Part shown: in pieces, positions 56,300 to 64,000 of the stretch
Layout: every line of letters begins with the position of its first letter
Position numbering within the stretch: position 1 is the stretch's first letter
Source: Auricularia sp. M13
Lineage: Eukaryota > Basidiomycota > Agaricomycetes > Auriculariales > Auriculariaceae
Reading direction: 5' to 3'
Assembly: GCA_037042915.1 (NCBI GenBank)
Contig: CM073204.1
Location: forward strand, 372,001-436,000
Length of the DNA stretch: 64,000 nucleotides
Notes under the pieces: model-generated
What the model was told of the DNA's origin: nothing
What the model saw: only the letters and a program-made list of their open reading frames with translations
Databases searched by the model: none
Position numbers and translations under genes: made by a program

Positions 56300-57088
56300 A
56301 GAGCGCGAGGGAGAGGGGCGGGGCAGAGGGCTTCTAAGTGAGGCGAGGTTAGCATAATATCCGCAAGGTTTGAACGATCGGAGCGGTCCGAGCGATCGAG
56401 TGCATGATAGCGGGCAAAAACCGTGAAAGTGAAACTCCACTTTCGAAGGGAAAGTGCGCAAGAGTGTATGTGAAAGTGGAAAAACTAGGTGGTGCCGAGC
56501 ACACACTTGGAGACACTTACCTGGCTGTGAGGCTTGAGTTCAGTCGCGCGTCACAAGGACGCCTGAACCGAACATAGAACGCGCGACGTCACGCTTGCGA
56601 GAGCTGATTGAGCGAGCAGGCGTAAACGGCCTCCGGAATATGACGAAAAAGCGGGCGACGGTTCGAGGTCGGGGGATCACAGACTCAGTACACTTGCAGT
56701 CGAGATCGATTTTTCCCGGCCCAAGGCTTTCCAGCGGACTCAGCGAGAAGCGTCGTCTCGCTGAGTCCTCTGGGAAGCCAACCAATAATACAGGAGTTTC
56801 ACCAGCAAGTAGCCCAATGCGCTTTCAGTAAAGCAAAGCAAATCAATCCTGAGAGGCAAGCATACTCGTACGTAACAGAATCGTAGAGGAAAAAAAAAAA
56901 AAAATAGCAACATAACACATGCAGGAGGGGGTCGTGATCATGACAGACAGACAGACGGGAACATGCAAAAAAAAAGAAAGAAAAAATGGACAGCAAAATA
57001 CATACAGCAACAGAGCCCCAACACCCTCAGCGCAAACAAAGCCGAAGTCTGAGCACAATGTCACCCGCAGTCGACTCGACCGGTCCCC
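56300..57088. other. Intergenic region with long hairpin and A-tracts
   Basis: No gene. It has a near-perfect 55-nt hairpin (56725-56779), a poly-A run of about 15 near 56890 and a second A-rich run near 56969. It separates the seven-TM gene start from the 3' end of the kinase gene. Confidence 0.45.
56725..56779. repeat. Long hairpin, 13-bp perfect core plus 11-bp flank
   Basis: GGACTCAGCGAGA (56736-56748) is the exact inverse of TCTCGCTGAGTCC (56756-56768) around a 7-nt loop. The stem continues outward with GGCTTTCCAGC against TCTGGGAAGCC (9 of 11 pairing). The size resembles small-RNA precursor hairpins. Confidence 0.7.
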
Positions 57089-60000
57089 CTATTGCGTCCC
57101 AGCGCGCGCGAGAATCCGCCGCGCATCCTCGCTGGCAGCCTTAGCGCGCGCGAGGCTCGGCCGCGCCTTGGCCGCCAGCGTGCCCATCGCGCTCGGCCGC
57201 TTGACGAGCGTCGGCCGCGCCGGCGCCGCGCGCGTCGCCACCGGGTTCCCGCCCCCGTTTGCATTCCCAGTTGCGTTCGCGTTGGAGTTGGAGGTGGCGT
57301 TTGCGTTCGCGTTGGAATTGGCGTTGGAGTTGGAATTGGCGTTGGAGCTCGCATCGGTATTGGACGCATTACCGTTGCCGCCGCCACTACCGTTGGCGTC
57401 CACTTTGGATTTCGCGTCCGCTTTAGCTTTCGCGTCCGCTTTCGAGCCAGCATTGTTGGCGGTAGGCACATTGCGCTTAATAAACGGGCTCGGCAAATTC
57501 TCCTCGTCCTCGAGGTTATACACCGGCGCAGCGGCCGCAGCGAGCAGCCGGCTGAGCTTCCTGTCCACCGGCCGCTTCGCCGTCCCAGTCACCGGCTTTT
57601 CAGAAGACGTCGGGGCGGTGTTGGTGACGTTCGAGAGGGAGGCGGGCGATTTCGCAGTAGTGGCAGTGGAGGAGGAGGTGGTGGTAGGAGGCGCGACGAG
57701 CACGGGCAGGCTGCTCATCTTGCGCGCGCGCGGCGGCGGGCGCTCGCGCTCTGCGGGGCACGGGCTGTGCGGCCGCTCGTCGTCGTCGTGCTCGTCGTGG
57801 TCGTCGTCGGCGAAGCTATTCCGTTCAGTTTATCAGCACCGCGCGCAAAAGATGCCGAAAATCGCGGGCAACGGGAGGGAGCAAAGCAGGGAGGAAAGGA
57901 GCAGGGGAGAAACGCGAGAGAAAGCCAGGAGGATGGAAAGCAAGGGGGCGGAGAAGGTGAAGGACAAGCAAAAAAAAAAGAGCACATACCGCCCAAAATC
58001 CAGCCCAACAACGGGGCTCGCCTGCAACAGCTTCGCGAGGTCCTTCGCCGCGGGCACGTCGTGGTGCTCGATCGCCTTCCCCTGCGGGGGCGTGGGCAGC
58101 GCCTCGCCCGTCGACGTCAGCACGACGCCCTTCATCGCGCTCCCCGGCGCGGGCGACAGCGCGAACCGGCTCACGGGCGTCTTCGGCGCGAACTGGAGGC
58201 GTTGCAGCAGGTTGAAGGGCCTAGCGGGGGAGGGAGTGCGGCGTCATCAGTCAGCGAAAAGGGAAGGGAAGGAATAGAAGGGCAAAAGAAGAAAGGGGAA
58301 GCAGGAAACGCACTTGGCTTGCGGCTGCGGCTGCGGTTGGGTCTGCGGTTGCGTCTTCTTCTCCCTCTCGCGCTCAGCCTCCAACTCAGCCCTAAGCGCC
58401 TCAACCATCTCCCCCTCCCTCCGCACCGCCTCCTCCCTCGCAACCATCTCATTCTCCCGTCTCTCCCAGGCCACCCTTATCTCCTCCTCCCTTTCCTCCC
58501 ACCTCACGCGTAACTCCTCCTCCCGCCTCAACACGCCCGCACACAGCTCGCGCTCGCGCGCCATCATGGCCTCGCGCAGCTCCGCCTCGCGCGCCTCCAT
58601 CGCCGCGCGCACCTCCGCCTCTTTCTGCAGCAGGAAGGCGCGGAAGGCGTCGCTGTGCGCCGCGAGCTCGCGCTCGCGCACAGCGAGCGCCGCCTCGCGC
58701 GCCGCGAGCTGCGCTTTCATGCTCTTCACTTGGCGCACCATCTTTTCCATGTTGGATAGCTTGAAGGCGAGGTCGAGCCGCTCGTGTTGGAGGAGTTGTT
58801 GGGCTGAGGGGCGCATTGCGGGCTGCACGGGCGAACACGTTAGCTTTTCTTTCCCCTTTTTCTCGCAGAAAGATTGAGGGAAAGGAAGGACTGACGTTGA
58901 CGTTGAGCATGGCCTTGATGACCTGCGTCAGGCTGCTCGAGTACACGCGCGGGAGGGGCGGTATGCGCCCGCTGCGGATAAAGTGCGACAGCTCCGCGTG
59001 CGTCTTCGCTTCGTGGAACGGCGGGCTACCGGAGGGATGAACATTAGTCGCACGCGGGGTCTTGCTGAGCAAGCTGGATGATTGACGCACTTGAGCGCAC
59101 ATAATTCGTACAGCAGGCAGCCGAGGCTCCAGATGTCGCTCTTGCTGTCGTACGCCTTCTCCTGCATGACTTCCGGCGACATGTAGTATGGCGTCTGTCG
59201 TACGTTCGTCAGTCAGCACACGGGCGAGGATAGGATGAAGTATCAAAGGGACGTACGCCGACGTAGGTATTCGCGAAGCTGGCCGAGGCGAGCTGCTTGC
59301 TGAGCCCAAAGTCGCCCATCTTGACGACGCCCTCGCCGTTCAAAAACACTGCCGCAGAAAAGACATTAAGCATCAGCAGTCACTCGACGCCGGTGCGCGC
59401 ACCGTTCTCGGGCTTGATATCGCGATGCAGCACCTGCCCGCGCTGCTTCGTTCCAGCGTCCTGCGCATCGGCCGGGGCGGCGGCGGGGGGCGTGGTGCCG
59501 GTGTGGACCTTGACGCCGGGGTGGTGGCATTGGTGGAGGGCGAGGACGATTTGGAGGAAGTAGGACCAGATGGTGTCTTCGGGCAGCATCGTGCCCTCGC
59601 GCCGGCACCGCTGGATGATGGCTGCCAGGTCGCCGCCGCCGCAATACTACCACATCGTCAGTCAGGGAATGCATGCAAAAGGGCTGACTGACCTCCATGA
59701 CTATGTACAGAATGCCGTTGTCGCGGTCGACGAACTGCGGCTGGGCGTCAGGACTGAGCGAGCAACGTTGGGCTGGCTTACGCGGTCGTGGTAGCGTACA
59801 ATGTGTTCGTGGTCGAGGTCTTTCAGGATGTTGCTGTCGGCGCGCGGTCAGCGGTGCAGGAGCGGCGAGCGCGTCACAACGCAACGTACACTTCAGCAAC
59901 GATCTGCTTGCGGTCTCGTTCGGTCATACGCTCGAAATTGAGCTCTTTGCGTGCAAATATCTGCCAGCCCGCGCGCACACTAGTCAGCACGCCAGCGCCA

Positions 60001-60131
60001 ACGCCCAGACCAGCGAGCTCGCGCACCTGCCCATCGGCCTTTCTCCTGACTTTGCGGATGGTCCCAAACGAGCCGGTGCCGACGACCTCGAGCGGCTCGT
60101 AGTTGTCCAACGGGTTCCCAGACGGCTCCAT
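57089..60131 (-). CDS. nimA: NIMA-family (NEK2/KIN3) mitotic serine/threonine kinase
   Basis: Eleven minus-strand exons (60131-60027, 59960-59890, 59833-59782, 59740-59693, 59646-59403, 59348-59257, 59194-59091, 59025-58896, 58822-58314, 58220-57990, 57815-57089) give 770 residues. Kinase signatures are GTGSFG (18-23), the ATP lysine Lys40 in [13 protein letters not shown] (166-173), DFG (186-188) and SPE in the activation segment. The catalytic loop is preceded by an insert of about 40 residues rich in Pro, Ala and Thr, as in fungal KIN3/NIMA. After the kinase domain comes a coiled coil (about 300-440) that normally drives dimerisation, then a disordered tail with an Asn/Ser/Ala low-complexity run. 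NIMA kinases promote mitotic entry and spindle-pole function. Intron 3 is only 41 bp; intron 10 is 174 bp. Antisense frames across the GC-rich exons are shadows. Confidence 0.93.
57260..57425. repeat. Low-complexity Asn/Ser/Ala codon repeat in kinase tail
   Basis: A run of short units, read on the plus strand as GTTGGAGTTGGAATTGGC-like hexamers, encodes alternating Asn, Ser, Ala and Thr in the kinase C-terminal tail. Such runs can vary in length between strains by slippage. Confidence 0.6.
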
Positions 60132-62044
60132 CGTGGGCGGGCGGGGTAGCGGCGACGGTCGCGGCGAAGGCGGAGGCCGGGGGTGGTGGCCGGTCGGGAA
60201 AGAGGAGCGTGTGGAGGGTCACGTGCCACATCCAACTCCCCTTTGCTTCCGCTCCGCGGCCGGCCGAGAACAAATTCTTTTCCGTCCGGTTCGAACAGAC
60301 CCTAAAATATTCGCCCTGGGGCAATGACAAGGTAGGATAGGGTGGCTGCATTATACATGTGCGTGCGTGATAGAGCAGATACGTATCCAAGCGCCACTGG
60401 CAGGGTTCGACTACCTCAAAGTCAGACACTGCGGCGCAACCGTGGTCGACTCACCCGAAGCCTCATTGGCATTACTGACGGAACGGTGACCTTCCACATG
60501 AGCTAAGTCCACGTACTGCTTTGCGCCAAGAATCATCGCGCTCGACTAGGCGCTCCTCCGCTCGGCGCTGAGGCTACTTCAGAGTCGACCCGGACGATCT
60601 TGCGTATCACGAGCTGCCGTGCACAGATGGATCTCATCGACGACACGACAGGAGATCTGGGACTCGAGATAATTACTACTCTCAAGCCGCTACAGAAGAC
60701 TGATGCCAACCGCCGCAACTCGTTTTCAAGTTGATACTCTACGGAGATGAACACAGCGGCCTTCAAGTTCAACGTTGCAATCCTGTTATGTGCCGCGGCA
60801 TCCACTGGCAGAGCCGATGTAGCAATCCTCATCTGTAAAGCGCGCGGGAGGAGACATATACATGTTGCATATCTGCTGTACAGAAGCATGTCTGGCACTC
60901 GGAGATGTCGACTGGGACTGCACGTTCGGATAACGTCGCTACCGTTATCCTCTACAATATGCGCGTAATCAGCGTCTTTTTTTCTTCTACATTGTGTTGC
61001 GACCGTATTTGAGAGCGTATGGAGAGGCCATCCGTTCAGCTGCCCTCGACAGACTCACGCTCACACTGAGCCGTCCCGCATACAGCCACCCCTAGATGGC
61101 ATTCATTCATTCATTCATCGACTTTTTCCCGTAGTACAGCAAGTTCATCTGCGGAGACTTATAATATATCCGCCCGACAGACGATTACAGTAAGTTATAA
61201 CCCGCAGATTTGTAAATGTCGCATTTGGGATCGGTCGCGCTGAATCTGCCAGTGCGTGTCCAGGCTACCCGTGTTGATCATGAGTCAGTGGTCACTCACA
61301 CATTTACAAGTCCCCCATACTACAGCCTTATAAACAGAGCCAAGCCCGGTGCACAAAAGCTAAACGGCCACCTGGGGGGACGAGGATGTACTGGGCCGCG
61401 ACCATCCTCGTCGTCCGAGTCTCATTCACCGCACAGCTTGCCGTCGCCGCTCCTCCATCACCTGGTCGCAGTTCCCGGCGGTGTGCGCCTGACATTTACT
61501 GGCAAGTATCAGGGCGGGTGTCGTCAACTTCGCGCTAGACTGTGTTGTCTAGATCTTGAGCACCAAGTTCAAGCCTTTCAATTTCGCTATTCCGCTCGTC
61601 AAGATCCTCTAGGTTGGCAGAAACAAGGATGATATGGTGTACACGCGCCGGGTGAGTTTAATCTACGGCATGCTTTATAAGGCGCGGTTGCTGCCACGTC
61701 AGTTGAAGTTGTGACGAGGATGCTCGAGACGCGTAACTATGGAATCCGCTGCATTCCCCCAGCCTGAGCATGAGAGCGACCCAGTGGCATGATGTAGAGA
61801 CTTCTGCGATATTCATCGTAGCATAAAACGACTTGATGTTTAAATCACCAAAACGACCAATTCACGAATTCGAACTCTTAGATGCACTGTACAAATGCGC
61901 AAAAACGAAGCTCACTTTGGCTCCGCGGAACAAAAACAGCGTGTCAAGTCCGCGCGCAGCCACCGGCGCCTCCCGAACCCCTCCGTCGCCCGAATCAACC
62001 TACCTACCTACCTACCCGAGTCCTATCCCACGCATACACCTCGC
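60132..62044. other. 1.9-kb intergenic region
   Basis: Between the divergent starts of the kinase gene and the third F-box/LRR gene, so it holds both promoters. No supportable gene; a minus-strand frame at 60533-60898 has no recognised motif. There is a short ATTC microsatellite near 61101-61117 and an inverted repeat GACGAGGATG/CATCCTCGTC at 61379-61412. The last about 125 bp resemble the upstream of the F-box/LRR gene at 52443. Confidence 0.45.
61379..61412. repeat. Inverted repeat, 10-bp perfect arms
   Basis: GACGAGGATG (61379-61388) and CATCCTCGTC (61403-61412) are exact inverses around 14 bases. Function unknown. Confidence 0.5.
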
Positions 62045-64000
62045 ATGGCGCACAAACTCGCCGAAGAAACCATAGCCGAAATCCTCGGCTACAGCCTCAA
62101 CGTCCCGGACGCCGACTTCGCGAGCCTCGCGGAGCTCTCGACCTCGCCCTTCGTCAACCGGCAAACCTCCTCGTCCACAGCGCTGCGCGTCTGCAAGCGC
62201 TGGATGCGCATTGGCACACCACTGATCTACAACACGGCGATCCTGCGCTCGACGGCGCAGGCGGACGCGCTGGCCCTCGCGCTCAAGGCCAACCCGACAT
62301 TCGCGCCGTACCTGAGGAAGCTGCGCATCGAGGGCGGGTTTGGCGTCGCCGTCCGCAAGATCCTCGAGCTTGCGCCTGGGGTGTCGGATATTTGGCTTAT
62401 GCTCAATTATAGCAGCGAGGACAAGACGAAGCCGATGTGTGCGGCGCTGGAGAAGATGGCGAGCGTCCGCCGGCTCGTTATTTACTCCTCGCGCATGGTG
62501 TCGTTCGCGAATAACGCCAGTACGCGCCTCGTTATGTCTACTGTGCTGCACGGCATTATGTCGTGGCCGTCTCTGGTGCGTCAGCATTCGTATCCCTTGT
62601 CTCACGCGCCGCCTGACTACGTGCAATCCGTGCGGCGTGCGTACGTAGCGGATCGTGCAACTCCGCGGGGACACGGCCCTCATGGAACCGCTCCGGGGAA
62701 CACTCCTTGCCGCGAAGCAGGTGGAGGAATGGCGCTTTCCCGAAGACTCGTACCACCTGCCGGCCTTCGTGCAAGAATGTCCCGCAAATGTCAAGCGGAT
62801 CCGCGTCGCATGGCCGGACCCCGGCGACGGCTACTTTCGCGATAAACGGGGCTCGTTCTACATTCGCGAGAAGGAGCGCCTGCCCGCGGCGCAACTCGCG
62901 AAGGTCATATTTGCTGCTCCGGTGTGCGTAATGCGTCCTGTGTTGCTGCTGCCACGCACTGTACAGTATTGACCCGATCCCCATTTACAGCCAGATCGCG
63001 TGCATTGCCCCGCCTCCCAACCCCTTTTACAAGCCTATGAAATACACGCCGGCGGACGTGCGGCGCAAGATCTGGGCGCGCGTCTTGGAGTTGCTGGTCG
63101 AGGAATTCGACCTCTCGAAAGGCAGACGCTACGACGCTTGGGGCGAGATGAGGTTCGGCGTCAGGCAACACTGCATGCTGGTCTCTTCTGAGTTCCGAGT
63201 CCGTATCCTCCTCCCCGCCTCCACCCGCACCGCTAACTTCGTTCCTCAGGACGTGATGCTCGAGCTGTCCTGTCGGAACGTCAAGCTGGATGGGCTTTCT
63301 GCGGTACAGGGCTTTGTAACCTGCCTGCAGAACAATTCGCACCTCGCTCCGCTCGTGCGCACTCTGGACCTGCGCGAAGAGTGCAGTCGCTTGCTCTACA
63401 CTCCCTCGCCGCATCTCAACGAGTGTTTCGACCTGGTGCTCTCCTGCCTCCCCGCCCTCGTCAACCTGCGCTCGTTCACAGCGCGGTTCCACGACTACCC
63501 TCTCCAGCTCAAGCAGCTCGCGTCCCTCGCTCCCATTGCCGAGACTCTGCACGAGCTGCAGCTGCATCTGGGCGCGACGCACGACGACGACCATTATCTC
63601 CTCTCATGGTCCCCTCCGCCGCCGCCCGTCGATTACCAACTCCACGCGTTCGCGTCGCTCAGGAGGATCAGCCTCATGATAGGCCGAGGCGCGGCGAATC
63701 ATCTGACGCCGCCTCCAGCGCATGCGCTCAACGCGCTTGAGACTCTGCACCTCGAAGGCGAAGGCTGCACAGAATTCCTGCGGTTAATCTGCCCGTTACG
63801 GTGCGTCAGTCGAACACATTAATATCATAACGACAATATTCACTCATCAGTTTCTGCAGTCTCGAGGCGCTTCGCGCTCTGAAGGTCGCGGAGGTATGGT
63901 ACGCCGACGCCGCGCTGGAAGATTTCTGCGCGACGCACGGCCACAAGCTCCGCGCGCTCTCGATCCACCAGAAGTCCATCCCCTCGCTGCTGAAGCACTG
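62045..64000 (+). CDS. F-box/LRR-like protein, family A (copy 3), 3' truncated by window
   Basis: Five exons are visible: 62045-62575, 62649-62923, 62991-63198, 63250-63800 and 63860 to beyond the window end. They encode MAHKLAEETIAEILGYSLNV, an F-box-like segment with CKRWMRIGTPLIYNTAILRS, a linker with IAPPPNPFYKPMKYTPADVR and leucine-rich segments (LVRTLDL, LVNLRSF, LETLHLEG, LRALSIHQKS). All visible exons align with the gene at 49900-52443, and introns fall at the same places in the same phase. The two proteins are the closest pair in family A. The gene starts at the ATG at 62045; the frame is open upstream but that part corresponds to conserved 5' flank. About three more exons are expected beyond 64000. 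Confidence 0.85.

Noticed and set aside
57092-58513. Long plus-strand open frame (473 codons) antisense to the kinase
   Set aside because: It starts without ATG context, is Arg/Leu/Gly rich and exists because the kinase exons are GC rich. It crosses kinase introns without any splice logic and matches no family.
60533-60898. Minus-strand frame of 121 codons upstream of the kinase
   Set aside because: No recognised motif and no good flanking splice sites; probably chance.
1-64000. CRISPR arrays, prokaryotic operons or phage-type systems
   Set aside because: No regular direct repeats with spacers, no Shine-Dalgarno-led operons; spliced genes show that the DNA is a fungal nuclear chromosome.

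Overview
The window is nuclear DNA of a filamentous basidiomycete, most likely a mushroom-forming Agaricomycete. The evidence is gene structure (spliced genes with many introns of about 41-105 bp, GT-AG ends and donors such as GTGCGT, GTACGT, GTGAGT) and gene content (a DUF6535 protein, coiled-coil F-box proteins, four-TM and seven-TM families typical of that class). I rebuilt gene models by hand from reading frame, splice sites and comparison between paralogues inside the window; exon coordinates are in each entry. I count 20 intact or window-truncated gene models, one gene split by a transposon-like insertion, one nonsense-carrying pseudogene and one tentative small secreted peptide.

Layout. 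0.4-12.1 kb is gene dense: a small secreted peptide, a DUF6535 membrane protein, a SAM methyltransferase, an eight-exon F-box/LRR-like gene, DPH2 (diphthamide synthesis) and a hemerythrin-HHE protein. 12.1-25.4 kb is gene poor and holds only a Zn2Cys6 regulator (16.5-17.6 kb) and a homocysteine S-methyltransferase (21.8-23.4 kb). 25.5-31.3 kb carries a CoA-binding protein and two coiled-coil F-box paralogues, the second interrupted by a 1.18-kb element with inverted repeats and a 10-bp target duplication. 31.5-36.9 kb has a four-TM protein, a 3.7-kb gene-free stretch and a bZIP factor. 38.4-40.9 kb has a decayed and an intact coiled-coil F-box paralogue. 42.2-44.2 kb is a FAD monooxygenase; 47.3-49.4 kb a MYND-finger protein and the second four-TM gene. 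49.9-56.3 kb has the second F-box/LRR gene, a 282-bp foldback MITE and two related seven-TM genes. 57.1-60.1 kb is a NIMA-family mitotic kinase; 62.0 kb to the end is the third F-box/LRR gene, which runs out of the window.

How genes relate. Housekeeping genes (DPH2, NIMA kinase, homocysteine methyltransferase, CoA-binding protein, MYND protein) are interspersed with lineage-expanded families that have duplicated locally: two unrelated F-box families (three and four members), a four-TM pair and a seven-TM pair, each with conserved intron positions. There is no sign of a single biosynthetic cluster. The main novelty is recent turnover: gene duplication, a nonsense pseudogene, a transposon insertion that can be read base by base, and a MITE. 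I saw no rRNA, tRNA, CRISPR or prokaryotic system.
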